Source: Acidihalobacter yilgarnensis
GTDB lineage: Bacteria > Pseudomonadota > Gammaproteobacteria > DSM-5130 > Acidihalobacteraceae
Length of the DNA stretch: 64,000 nt
NCBI RefSeq assembly: GCF_001753245.1
Contig: NZ_CP017415.1
Coordinates: forward strand, 1,950,501-2,014,500
Direction of reading: 5' to 3'
This document shows, in pieces, positions 32,101 to 39,460 of the stretch. How positions within the stretch are numbered: the stretch's first letter is position 1; each line of letters starts with the position of its first letter. Below the pieces are notes generated by a model. That model made no database searches and was not told where the DNA came from. It saw only the letters and a program-made list of their open reading frames with translations. The position numbers and the translations under genes were made by a program.

Positions 32101-32339
32101 CCCGAACGCATGATCGCATCCAGGCAAATCAGCGCCTCATAAGGCAAAAACACCACCGTCAGCAAGGCGAGCGCGAGGGGCCGCCCTGCGGACTTACTGG
32201 TCAAGATCAGATGCACCAGCCAGTCCCGTTCTGCAGGTTTCCGGATGAGGTCGATCAAGATTCCCAGCAAGATGGGCGCAAACAACACACCCGTGACCAG
32301 CAGCGTCCAGAACCATGCTGACCCTGCCCCCAAAGCCAA
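26172..32339 (-). CDS. Cyclic glucan synthase fragment 3: membrane, glycoamylase-like and GH94 domains
   Basis: 2055 residues. The first 170 or so hold four to five membrane helices. A glycoamylase-like domain follows (DSGNLAGSLLTLQAGL, FNWYDTHTLQ-type motifs). Two GH94-related halves make up the rest, with the catalytic region visible as GFRDQLQDTMAL, HWWHPPGG and GDWNDGMNLVG. In intact enzymes this region trims the linear chain so it can be cyclised. The frame is open and free of stops over 6 kb, so any loss is recent. Confidence 0.8.
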   Translation of the reverse strand: MALGAGSAWFWTLLVTGVLFAPILLGILIDLIRKPAERDWLVHLILTSKSAGRPLALALLTVVFLPYEALICLDAIMRSGMRMLVTRRGLLLWQLRSYSIRNASRSLADFSKEMWIAPAMALVLAAILIGAWPFGQIRSAEWIFWAPVLMLWLISPVVGWWISLPLVIPAPDLTGDQRAFLRTSARRTWRFFADFVGEEDNWLPPDNFQEYPAPVIASRTSPTNMGMALLSDLAAYDFGYLSAGDCLRRVENTLATMEKLERYRGHFYNWYDTHTLQAMHPQYVSSVDSGNLAGSLLTLQAGLIELKDRPILSANAFQGLHDTLQVLAEHLPAIPLPDLANQIKLLQDILHPFTVNGPPQALSVVEDLLEEIHRTAGGLVAWLPTECDIDGELYYWAQAFDQQSRALRDELGFLTPETEHFKRVPTLAELGRESVAGHKVGTPISRYKRAEERLKTIDDLVDRCHALAMMDFEFLYDTSCGLLAIGYDVGERRRDPACYDLLASEARLTSFLLIAQGQIPQKHWFSLGRLLTSHGGAVSLISWSGSMFEYLMPQLIMPSYANTLLEQTCKAAVSRQIEYGRQRAVPWGISESCYNATDMHQVYQYRAFGVPGLGFKRGLGDDLVIAPYASALALTVMPRKACINLQAMAAQDFLGGYGFYEAVDYTPSRVPRGRQYAIVRSFMAHHQGMSLLAFAHVLLDQPMQRRFLSDPFVQATQLLLQERVPKKGATLHPHAAEVSAAARPAEETGANIRVFTDPNTLIPEVHLLSNGSYHVMATHAGGGYSRWRDLAVTRWREDATSDDRGTFIYLRDLDTGRYWSNAYQPTLQKADHYEAIFVQARAEYRRRDRRIETHTEISVSPEDDVEIRRVTLTNHSSRIRYIEVTSYAEVVLAPLHADLAHRAFSNLFVQTEILSDRQAILCTRRRRTPGEQVPWMFHLFAAPGATIDEPSFETDRAQFIGRGRTASNPVMLDNAGSRKQLSNTDGSVLDPIVSIRRTLTLSPDESATVQIISGVADTREGALILLEKYCDRHFVERAFEMAWFQSQEVLRHLNASEADAQVYGRLASSVIHGNALRRAAPSVIARNQLRQSGLWRFAISGDLPIILLHIGDLNRIELVKQILQAHAYWRMKGLASDLIIVNENFSGYRAVLHDQIMGLINAGPDAQIIDKPGGVFVRRAEDLSEDERVLLQTVARVVLTDAAEILVETLDRRVSPERVSDLLEPWLPPVAEPVNPLSPRERIFCNGLGGFTPDGHEYVITLEPGQTTPAPWVNVIASPYIGTVVSEGGSAYTWVGNAHEFRLTPWHNDPISDSSGEALYIRDEETGTFWSPTPMPARGQSGYVCRHGFGYSAFEHYEAGIASEMFTYVAMDAPVKFMVVKLRNHSGRARKLSLTGYWELVLGEWRHANLMHIVTETDLRSGAMFARNAYGRECANRVVFAHVGGGHLSERSRSVTGNRTEFIGRNGSLSRPAAMRRKRLSGKTGAGLDPCAAIQAQIELADGQEREIVFVFGAAQDSNEAQYFIERFGGEAGARQALESVWEYWNHTLGAVRVETPDPALDVMANGWLLYQTLSCRLWGRSGYYQSGGAYGFRDQLQDTMALIHATPWLAREQLIRCAERQFLQGDVQHWWHPPGGQGVRTHFSDDYLWLPYATCRYVLTTGDTGVLDECVHFIEGRELNPEEEAYYDHPQRSAEGASLYEHCVRALKHGLRFGEHQLPLMGCGDWNDGMNLVGRDGKGESVWLAWFLYDNLQQFASLAHSRDDAAFAILCTDQASQLRTHIEAHAWDGEWYRRAYFDDGTPLGSVENDECRIDSISQSWAIISGGGDPARSIQAMEAVDKHLVRRDAQLIQLLDPPFDTSDLEPGYIKGYVPGVRENGGQYTHAAIWATTAFAMLGENERAWELFTMLNPIHHGSQPQDIERYKVEPYVMCADIYGASPHTSRGGWTWYTGAAGWMYRLAVETLLGLHLEGDHLRIAPCIPADWASYKIQYRFHDTFYHITIKRIRAKPEHVIHVTLDGVVINDSSIEGREKLQGMIPLVDDRRDHFVEVELN

Positions 32340-33445
32340 CCACCTGCCAGCAAAGCAAGCAGCGCCGGCGATACCAGGCTGCGCCTAAGGTTGTCGAACA
32401 GTTTCCACAGCGACAAAGCGCTAAGTGGATTGGGTTGCCGCTTCGGCTTCGCACCATTGGGTCCGGGTACGCGCGGGAGCAGCCAGCCAGCCAGCTGCCA
32501 GTCGCCGCGTATCCAGCGGTGCCGACGGCTGATCTCGATGGCATAACTGGCCGGATGGTCTTCAATGAGATCGACATCGGTCACCAGTGCCGAACGCGCA
32601 TACCCGCTTTCGAGCAAGTCGTGACTGAGGATGAGATTCTCCGGAAAGCGACCATCAACGGCCTGACGAAAAGCATCCACATCGTAGATACCCTTGCCGA
32701 TGAATGCCCCCTCCCCGAAAAGATCCTGGTAGACATCAGAAACTTCGCGCGTGTAGGGATCGATGCCTGACTCGCCGGAAAACAGCTTCGTAAAGCGTGA
32801 CTGACCGGCGCTGGTCAGGCTGATCGAGGCGCGCGGCTGCAGGATTGCGTAACCTTCGACAATGCGCCCCTTGTCTGCGTCATACACCGGTCGATTGAGC
32901 GGATGGGCGAGATTGCCTATCAAGGTGCGTGCGGAGTCGCGGGGTAGTTGCGTGTCCGTATCCAAGGTAATGACATATTGGACCGAACCGAGAATGGATT
33001 GATCGCCGACGATGTCCGCGAAGGCAGTTCGCGCGCCACCTCGCAGCAAGGCGTTGAACTGCTCTAACTTGCCGCGCTTGCGCTCATAACCCATCCACAC
33101 CCGCTCGATTGGATTCCACATTCGCGGACGATGAAACAAATAGAAAATGCCTGGACGATCTTCCTGGTAACTTTCATTGAGCGCCTGGATCGCTGCGCGT
33201 GCGTGGGCGAGCAAAGGCGCATCCTCATCCTCTGGCAGCGATTGCTCAGGCGCATCACCGAAATCTGTCAGTAGAGCGAAGAACAGATTGGGATCGCGAT
33301 TGCCGAGATATCGAATCTCTAAGGCTTCAATAAGGCTATCAACATCTTGCGATCGGCTCAGCAAAGTGGGAACGACCACCATGGTGCGGTGATCATCCGG
33401 AATGCCCTTCGAGAAATCCAGCCGGGGCAACGCACGTGGCGGCAA
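32255..33445 (-). CDS. Cyclic glucan synthase fragment 2: GT84 catalytic domain
   Basis: 396 residues with the family 84 glycosyltransferase core: TMVVVPTLLSR opening, YVITLDTDTQLPRDSA (DxD-like) and the RHRWIRGDWQ motif (Q/RxxRW-like). These parts would polymerise glucose from UDP-glucose at the membrane. The last 30 or so residues (WGQGQHGSGRCW...) are out of frame. Separated from the flanking membrane segments, this piece is unlikely to work alone. Confidence 0.75.
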   Translation of the reverse strand: MPPRALPRLDFSKGIPDDHRTMVVVPTLLSRSQDVDSLIEALEIRYLGNRDPNLFFALLTDFGDAPEQSLPEDEDAPLLAHARAAIQALNESYQEDRPGIFYLFHRPRMWNPIERVWMGYERKRGKLEQFNALLRGGARTAFADIVGDQSILGSVQYVITLDTDTQLPRDSARTLIGNLAHPLNRPVYDADKGRIVEGYAILQPRASISLTSAGQSRFTKLFSGESGIDPYTREVSDVYQDLFGEGAFIGKGIYDVDAFRQAVDGRFPENLILSHDLLESGYARSALVTDVDLIEDHPASYAIEISRRHRWIRGDWQLAGWLLPRVPGPNGAKPKRQPNPLSALSLWKLFDNLRRSLVSPALLALLAGGWLWGQGQHGSGRCWSRVCCLRPSCWES

Positions 33446-34940
33446 GATTAAGTGTGACCAACTGATTCACCAGCTGGATAGCGAGCGCCGAGCTTCCGAT
33501 CAGGGTGGCAATTGCAAAAAACCCGATGCGCCAATCTCCCAGCCCGGATGCATTGAAGGAAATAAGCGCCCACGCGGTTGCCAGTGAGGTGAACAGGAAG
33601 ATCGGGCTGAGGTAAAAAAACAGGCCGAAACGTCGACTCGCCCGACTGGCCTGCAATGTCCACGGCAGACGGAAACCGACCGCTCGCTCCAGATCAGGAC
33701 GTCCGTTATCTATCAGGTAATAACCGACATGTGCGCTGCGGTCCTGGGTACTTAATTGCTCTACCGCGGTTTGCGCGAGAACAATGGCCTCGCGCGCCAC
33801 CGCCCATTCACTACGGGCGCTGCGCCTCGACAGATCTTCAATGACATGCCGGTAACGGTCGCGCGTGGCGAAATCCTGACTGGCGTACAGATCCATCGGG
33901 TCTTCGCGCAAGATCTGTTCGACGACACTGAGAGACTCGACGTAAATCCTCCAGTCCATTGCGCCGATGAAACGCAAACTCCCGATGCTGTTTGCGATGG
34001 ATATTTGGTTGGTTGCGGCCGCGCGACCGGCAGCTTCTGACAACTGCGTCGCCGTCACCCCCTGTTCGTGCAATTTCTGCTCGACCCAGATTTGAACGAA
34101 CGCCATGGCCGATCCCTGTGCCTGGAGTCGCGCGTAGAATTCCTCCACAAACGGGGCAGTCAACGGCACATCGGCACTGGCAAACTCAGCCAGCAACTGG
34201 ATAAGCTGTTTGGGTTCGCTTTCAGCCGTCGCGAGCATACGGTCGGCCCAGGATATCGCCGCGTCGATATCCTCGCGCCGACGCACGATACGTAGTCCAA
34301 CGCGGCGCAGATTTTCCAGTAACGCCAACTGCAGCATGATTGGAAATGCCCACAACTCACCCAGTTTCAAGGGTTCAGCGGTCTGGTAGGCAGTGATGAA
34401 TTGGGTGGCATTGTCACTGTCGACTCGGCCATCCATGTGCGAAATCAGCTCCAGTGCCAGGTCATAGATACGAGGGAAGCCCGCTGACGGGCCACTGGCC
34501 AGTCGTGGCAACTGTCGACTATAGCCGCGCGGCAAATGGCGACGCGCCAAGGCAATTTGCTGTTCGATGAGATAAAAATTGTCGAGCAACCAAGCCTCTG
34601 CCGCGACAATTCGCTGTCCTGGCGAGACTGCAGCTGTCACGACGTCATACGCAGCCAGCAGAACACGTTCATTGTCCACCAGCCGCGGTAGCAAGCTATC
34701 CGGCCCCGGATGTGGGTCGATTTTATGTTGTCCGGCCAGTGTGACCGCGTGACGCTTCAGTTGTTCGATGCTGAACAGCTCTGAGCGCAACAGCTCAGTA
34801 TCATGATCGTCACGCAGCACATGGCGCGCACGCGCCATCAACCCGAATTCCTTGATTGTTATGACATTCTCCTTACCCGAGCGTTGGGTGTCAGCAATGA
34901 GGTGATTCCAGCCAGATCCTTGGGAACTTAAAACCGCCAA
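33393..34940 (-). CDS. Cyclic glucan synthase fragment 1: N-terminal region
   Basis: 515 residues covering the N-terminal helical domain of NdvB-type synthases and two membrane helices near the end (about 445-500). The final 15 or so residues (from about NLAATCVAP on) are out-of-frame sequence after the +1 shift. Homologous sequence continues in the next frame at PPRALPRLDFSKG. The ATG at 34940 is the first plausible start. Confidence 0.75.
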   Translation of the reverse strand: MAVLSSQGSGWNHLIADTQRSGKENVITIKEFGLMARARHVLRDDHDTELLRSELFSIEQLKRHAVTLAGQHKIDPHPGPDSLLPRLVDNERVLLAAYDVVTAAVSPGQRIVAAEAWLLDNFYLIEQQIALARRHLPRGYSRQLPRLASGPSAGFPRIYDLALELISHMDGRVDSDNATQFITAYQTAEPLKLGELWAFPIMLQLALLENLRRVGLRIVRRREDIDAAISWADRMLATAESEPKQLIQLLAEFASADVPLTAPFVEEFYARLQAQGSAMAFVQIWVEQKLHEQGVTATQLSEAAGRAAATNQISIANSIGSLRFIGAMDWRIYVESLSVVEQILREDPMDLYASQDFATRDRYRHVIEDLSRRSARSEWAVAREAIVLAQTAVEQLSTQDRSAHVGYYLIDNGRPDLERAVGFRLPWTLQASRASRRFGLFFYLSPIFLFTSLATAWALISFNASGLGDWRIGFFAIATLIGSSALAIQLVNQLVTLNLAATCVAPAGFLEGHSG

Positions 34941-35063
34941 CGATTCGATAACTGTTCAATAGACGTTTCTCAACGGTGTAGCTTTGAAACGACGTTTTGT
35001 CCGCAAGACATGACAGACTATTCCTGATCGGTAACGTCAGCTCATTTATTTCTTAAGGCAGGG

Positions 35064-35345
35064 ATGGGTCAAGCGCACGGAGATCGATGCTGGTATGCGC
35101 CCGGTGTGACGAGCATCGAAATCAATGCATCAAGGAGTTGGAGCGAGCGGACAAGGAGCTGCCACCGTGCCAACGAGATTCTGCGCACGGCCAGCGTTTT
35201 TTACGCAGGCGGAACTCGACTGCAAACTCAAGTCGTAACGACCTATATTGATCGACATCGCGAGACCTACGGGGTCGAGCCGATCTGCCGCGTGTTGCAG
35301 GTCGCCCCGTCGGATATCGTCGCCGTGTCGCACGACTGCGATACC
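35064..35345 (+). pseudogene. IS3-family transposase remnant
   Basis: Broken pieces in several frames match the nested IS3 element at 51127-52444. The orfA tail reads WVKRTEIDAG and RANEILRTASVFYA. The orfB head reads VVTTYIDRHRETYGVEPICR followed by VLQVAPS. Premature stops and missing ends show it cannot encode a transposase. It lies just beyond the 3' end of the ABC importer operon. Confidence 0.7.
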
Positions 35346-35428
35346 CGAGTTGTACAGTGCTTGTGCCCACAGCGCGATGCGGTGCTGTTGCCCGCTAGTA
35401 TGGACGGCCCTTGGCTCAGCGCGGCCAA

Positions 35429-36424
35429 CTACACTAACGGAAAATGGCACGCTACCGATCTCCCGTCTCCGAAAGCTTTCAACTGTGGCCTCTCCTGCCG
35501 ACACAACGCTTGCGCCTGTGGACATCGTGTCTGGAACCGGCACCCCGAAGGCGGGTTCATCGGGCTCGGCAGATCGCCCTTGAGCAGGATGCGTCGTTTA
35601 CGGCGCTCGCTGTCCAGTTCGGGTACCGGGACGGCCGAAATCAGTGCTTGCGTGTAGGGATGGGCCGGTTCGCGATACACCGCCTTGGTCGGTCCGATCT
35701 CGGCGATAGCGCCGAGGTACATGACGGCGGTGCGCGTTGAGACTTGGCGTACCACGCTGAGATCGTGGGCAATGAAGACGTAGGTCAGGCCGAACTGCTC
35801 CTGCAGGTCTGCGAAAAGGTTGACGATCTGGGCCTGGATCGAAACATCCAGTGCCGATACCGGTTCGTCGGCCACCACCAGGCGCGGATTGAGCGCGAGG
35901 GCACGAGCAATGCCGATACGCTGGCGCTGGCCGCCGGAAAACTCATGCGGGAAACGATGGAAGTGCTCCGGTTGAAGGCCGACCACCTGCAACAACTCTC
36001 CCACTCGTTCGGTGATTTCCGCGCGGCTCTGCCTAGTGTGCACACGCAATGGTTCGGCGATCAGGTCGCCGATTCGCCGGCGCGGATTCAACGAGGTGGA
36101 AGGATCCTGGAACACCATCTGTAGGCGCGGGCGCAGCGGCCGCAGCTCACGCATGCTTTGGTGCGAGATTTTATTGCCCTCGAACCACAATTCGCCTTCG
36201 CTGGGCTCTTGCAGACGCACCAAGCAACGCCCAAGCGTCGATTTGCCGCACCCAGACTCACCGACCAGGCCGAGCGTCTCGCCCGGATAGACTTGCAGCC
36301 AAACACCGTCGACTGCTATCACGCGCCGCCGAGTTTGCCCTAGCAGCCCGCTGCGTCCACCGTCGAAAAACTTACTCAGCCCCCGCGCCTCGAGCAGCGG
36401 CGCCTCTACGATGGCAGTGCTCAT
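35429..36424 (-). CDS. Peptide-type ABC importer, ATPase subunit (DppF/OppF-like)
   Basis: 331 residues. Walker A is GESGCGKSTLGR, the signature is FSGGQRQRIGIARAL, and Walker B is RLVVADEPVSALD. The C-terminal oligopeptide-transporter extension carries the Cys-rich stretch CRFQTRCPQAQALC. It pairs with the second ATPase upstream to power a peptide- or nickel-type importer. Its start overlaps that gene's stop by four bases. It is last in the five-gene minus-strand operon. Confidence 0.92.
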   Translation of the reverse strand: MSTAIVEAPLLEARGLSKFFDGGRSGLLGQTRRRVIAVDGVWLQVYPGETLGLVGESGCGKSTLGRCLVRLQEPSEGELWFEGNKISHQSMRELRPLRPRLQMVFQDPSTSLNPRRRIGDLIAEPLRVHTRQSRAEITERVGELLQVVGLQPEHFHRFPHEFSGGQRQRIGIARALALNPRLVVADEPVSALDVSIQAQIVNLFADLQEQFGLTYVFIAHDLSVVRQVSTRTAVMYLGAIAEIGPTKAVYREPAHPYTQALISAVPVPELDSERRKRRILLKGDLPSPMNPPSGCRFQTRCPQAQALCRQERPQLKAFGDGRSVACHFPLV

Positions 36425-37443
36425 GTGGAAGCCTCCTGATCTGGATGCCGATCAACAGCACGGCGCCGGCCGGGCGGCAAGAAACAGGCGGCCAAATGTT
36501 CGCGCGTGCCACTCAGCGGTGGCAGCTGGTCGCAGGTCTCGAAACGGTAGGCGCAGCGCGGCGCGAATGCGCAGCCATCAGGTCTTTCGCTCAACGCAGG
36601 AGGACTGCCGGAGATAGATGACAGGCGCGTCGGTCGGCGACCTTCCAGCGGTGGGATTGAGTCGTACAGCCCCCATGTGTAAGGGTGGAGCGGCTCGCTG
36701 AACAGCTCGCGCGTAGTGCCGTATTCGGCGACGCGGCCGGCGTACATGACAAGCACCCGGTCAGCCGTCTCGGCGACCACGCCCATGTCGTGGGTGATGA
36801 GAATCACGGAGGAGCCGAACTCGTCCTTGAGTCGGTGAATGAGTTCCAATATTTGCGCCTGCACCGTCACGTCCAGCGCGGTAGTCGGTTCGTCGGCGAT
36901 CAGCAGGGCGGGCTGGCAGGACAGCGCCATGGCAATCATGGCGCGCTGGCGCATGCCGCCGGAGAGCTGGTGCGGATAGCGGTCCACCGCCGTATAGGGC
37001 TGGGGGATGCCGACCGCATCCAGCAGTTCGACGGCACGCCGGCGTGCCGTCCGGCGCGAGAGCTTCTCGTGCGCGCGCACCTGTTCGACGATCTGCCAAC
37101 CGACTGTGTAGACCGGCGTCAGCGCCGTCATCGGATCCTGGAAGATGACCGCGATCTCGCTGCCGCGCAGCGGACGCAATGCCGACTGAGACAGACCGAT
37201 CAGCTCGCGGCCCTTGTAGCGTACAGAGCCCTCGATCACCACGTTGGGATCGCTGATCAGCCCCACGATGCTCATCACCGACAGTGACTTGCCAGAGCCA
37301 GACTCGCCGACTATGCCGACGATCTCGTGGGCACCAACCTGGAAAGAAACACCGTCGACGGGGCGGATCAGCCCATCTTCGGTGCGAAAGGACACACGCA
37401 GGTCGCGTACGTCCAGCAACGGCTCGGCGGCTTCAATCGTCAC
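36421..37443 (-). CDS. Peptide-type ABC importer, ATPase subunit (DppD/OppD-like)
   Basis: About 340 residues. Walker A is [11 protein letters not shown], the signature is [15 protein letters not shown], and Walker B is [12 protein letters not shown]. The terminal Cys-rich extension ([14 protein letters not shown]) is as expected for OppD/DppD. The frame opens at 37491, but the GTG at 37443, overlapping the permease stop and preceded by a GAGGG, gives the normal N-terminus ([13 protein letters not shown]). Confidence 0.91.
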   Translation of the reverse strand: MTIEAAEPLLDVRDLRVSFRTEDGLIRPVDGVSFQVGAHEIVGIVGESGSGKSLSVMSIVGLISDPNVVIEGSVRYKGRELIGLSQSALRPLRGSEIAVIFQDPMTALTPVYTVGWQIVEQVRAHEKLSRRTARRRAVELLDAVGIPQPYTAVDRYPHQLSGGMRQRAMIAMALSCQPALLIADEPTTALDVTVQAQILELIHRLKDEFGSSVILITHDMGVVAETADRVLVMYAGRVAEYGTTRELFSEPLHPYTWGLYDSIPPLEGRRPTRLSSISGSPPALSERPDGCAFAPRCAYRFETCDQLPPLSGTREHLAACFLPPGRRRAVDRHPDQEAST

Positions 37444-38407
37444 GTCGCACCCTCGGGTCCAGCACCACGTAGAGCAGGTCGACTGCGGCATTAGCCATCA
37501 CCACGAAGAACGAGCCGTAGATCACGGTGGCCATGATCACGGGCAGATCGAGATTCTGCAATGCGTCGTAGGTCAGCTTACCAATCCCCGGTAGCCCGAA
37601 CACGACTTCGGTCAGCACGGCCGCGCCGCCGACCAGCGCACCGAAATCCAGCCCGAACAATGTGACCAGGGTGATCAGCGAGGTGCGCAGCGCGTGGTGC
37701 AGCAGGATGCGTGTCTCGCTCAGGCCCTTGGCGCGAGCCGTGCGGATGTAGTCCTCCTGCATGGCCTCAATTAGATTCGCCCGCAGTACGCGACCGTAGA
37801 GTCCAATGTACATCACGGCCAGGGTGACCCACGGAATGACGAGTCCTTGGAACCAGGTCAGTGGGTTGCTGGCGAAGGAGTGGTAGCCAAGTGCTGGCAC
37901 CCAGGAGAACAGCACCGTGTCGTGCAGGCGGCTCTGTGAGAGCAGGTTCAAGATCTCGCCCACCCAGTACACCGGCATCGAAATGCCGATCAACCCCAAG
38001 GCCATCAATACGCGGTCGAGCACACTACCGCGGGTGGCGGCCGAGAGCAGACCGATGCCCACGCCGAGCACCATCCATATCACCGCCGCGCCGGTGACAA
38101 GCGAAAGCGTGACCGGTGCAGCCTGCAGCACTTCTGGGATCACCTCCTGGCCCCGGTTGACGAAGGAGGTCAGATCGCGAGTGACGAACAATTTCTTCAT
38201 CAAGATCGCGTATTGCACGGGTAGTGGCTTGTCCAGGCCGAAACTCGTCCTGACGGCGATCAGGGTTTCTGGCGAGGCGTTGCGCCCAGCGATGCGCGCA
38301 GCTGGATCGGAGCCCGGAGTAGCGAAAAAAATCAGGAATACGATGATGCTGATGCCCAGCATCACAAAGAACATGTGGCCGAGCCTGCCCAGAACGATTC
38401 CCAGCAT
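37433..38407 (-). CDS. Peptide-type ABC importer, permease (DppB-like)
   Basis: 324 residues, six membrane helices. The N-terminal first helix and long periplasmic loop (TSFGLDKPLPVQY) are typical of DppB/OppB. The cytoplasmic EAA loop is visible as RTARAKGLSETRILLHHALR. It forms the transmembrane channel with the other permease. Confidence 0.92.
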   Translation of the reverse strand: MLGIVLGRLGHMFFVMLGISIIVFLIFFATPGSDPAARIAGRNASPETLIAVRTSFGLDKPLPVQYAILMKKLFVTRDLTSFVNRGQEVIPEVLQAAPVTLSLVTGAAVIWMVLGVGIGLLSAATRGSVLDRVLMALGLIGISMPVYWVGEILNLLSQSRLHDTVLFSWVPALGYHSFASNPLTWFQGLVIPWVTLAVMYIGLYGRVLRANLIEAMQEDYIRTARAKGLSETRILLHHALRTSLITLVTLFGLDFGALVGGAAVLTEVVFGLPGIGKLTYDALQNLDLPVIMATVIYGSFFVVMANAAVDLLYVVLDPRVRRDD

Positions 38408-38408
38408 C

Positions 38409-39455
38409 TCAGCCCACCCGGATGCGTACTTTGGAACGCGGATCGAGCGCGTCGCGTACGCCGTCGCCCAGGACGTTGAGCGCCAGCACGGTCAGCGCGA
38501 TGGCCACACCCGGCGCGACCGCCACCAGCGGGCGTGTATACAGCAGGTTCTGCCCGTCCTGGATGATGGTGCCCCAACTGGCCGCAGGCGGCTGCACGCC
38601 GATGGACAGGAAGGACAGCGCCGATTCGGTGAGGATGCACAACGCCATCATCAACGGCACGAAGACGATAATCGTGGTGCTGACGTTGGGCAGGATGTCA
38701 CGCAGCAGAATGCGGTGCGCGGGCACACCCAAACCGATGGAGGCGAGGACAAACTCGCTCTGCTTGAGTGACAGCACTTGGCCACGGATCGGCCGTGCGA
38801 CATAAGGCACGTAGACGATGCCAACGATGAGTATCGGCAGCCACAGACTGCCAGAATTGATCGTGATCGGGCCGAAACTGATGCTTTTGTTGATCAGCAC
38901 GATGGACAGAGAAATCGCCAGAAAGAAGATCGGAAAAGCCCACAACACATCGAGCAGACGGGAGACGACGGTGTCGACCACGCCGCCGAAAAAACCTGAA
39001 AAAGTGCCCAGCAGCGCGGCCAGAAACAGGCAGATCAGGGTCGACATGGTGCCGATCAGCAACGAGTTGAGCCCGCCGTAAAGCAGCCTGGCGGCGACGT
39101 CGCGACCCTGGTCATCGGCACCCAGCATATATGGGCCCAACTGCCAAGTCGGGCCGAGCGGCGTGACGCCCAGACCGAGGCCTGTGGTCGATGGCTGCAT
39201 TACCGCCACCATCTTGCCATCGAGTATGAAACTGCCACTCAGGTTGGACTGGAACGGATTGCTCTTGGCGACGTAGGTGGCATACAGCGGTGCAGACAAA
39301 CATAGGACGACGATGATGGCGAGCAACGCAATCGCCATCATCGCGGCGCGGTCGCGGCGCAGCTTGCGCCACGCCGTTGCCCACGGCCCGCGGCTCATGC
39401 GCCGCGGGCGGGCTGCGGGGACGCCGCCGTCCCCGTAGAACTTGTCCTCACCCAT
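38409..39455 (-). CDS. Peptide-type ABC importer, permease (DppC-like)
   Basis: About 348 residues. There is a long cytoplasmic N-terminus, a first membrane helix near residues 40-60, a large periplasmic loop, then five helices. The LGADDQGRDVAARLLYGG motif and an EAA loop ending in GVPAHRILLRDILPN are hallmarks of DppC/OppC. The frame opens at 39491. The ATG at 39455 is preferred because it follows an AGGCGG and avoids overlap with the binding-protein gene. Confidence 0.92.
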   Translation of the reverse strand: MGEDKFYGDGGVPAARPRRMSRGPWATAWRKLRRDRAAMMAIALLAIIVVLCLSAPLYATYVAKSNPFQSNLSGSFILDGKMVAVMQPSTTGLGLGVTPLGPTWQLGPYMLGADDQGRDVAARLLYGGLNSLLIGTMSTLICLFLAALLGTFSGFFGGVVDTVVSRLLDVLWAFPIFFLAISLSIVLINKSISFGPITINSGSLWLPILIVGIVYVPYVARPIRGQVLSLKQSEFVLASIGLGVPAHRILLRDILPNVSTTIIVFVPLMMALCILTESALSFLSIGVQPPAASWGTIIQDGQNLLYTRPLVAVAPGVAIALTVLALNVLGDGVRDALDPRSKVRIRVG

Positions 39456-39460
39456 ACCGC

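Larger units (their letters stand above)
26172..34940 (-). pseudogene. Cyclic beta-1,2-glucan synthase (NdvB type), split by two frameshifts
   Basis: Three adjacent frames together rebuild one membrane protein of about 2920 residues, the size of full cyclic beta-1,2-glucan synthases. Order from the 5' end: N-terminal region (33393-34940), GT84 glycosyltransferase (32255-33445), then C-terminal membrane helices, glycoamylase-like and GH94 phosphorylase regions (26172-32339). The first break, near 33450, is one extra base: the reading passes from QLVNQLVTL to ILPPRALPRLDFSKG if one A of CTTAATCTTG is dropped. The second, near 32335-32345, is one missing base in a T-run/G-run (CTTTGGGGG); adding a base restores GGWLLGAGSAWFW. 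Either the gene is inactivated or two indel errors are in the assembly. Confidence 0.85.
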
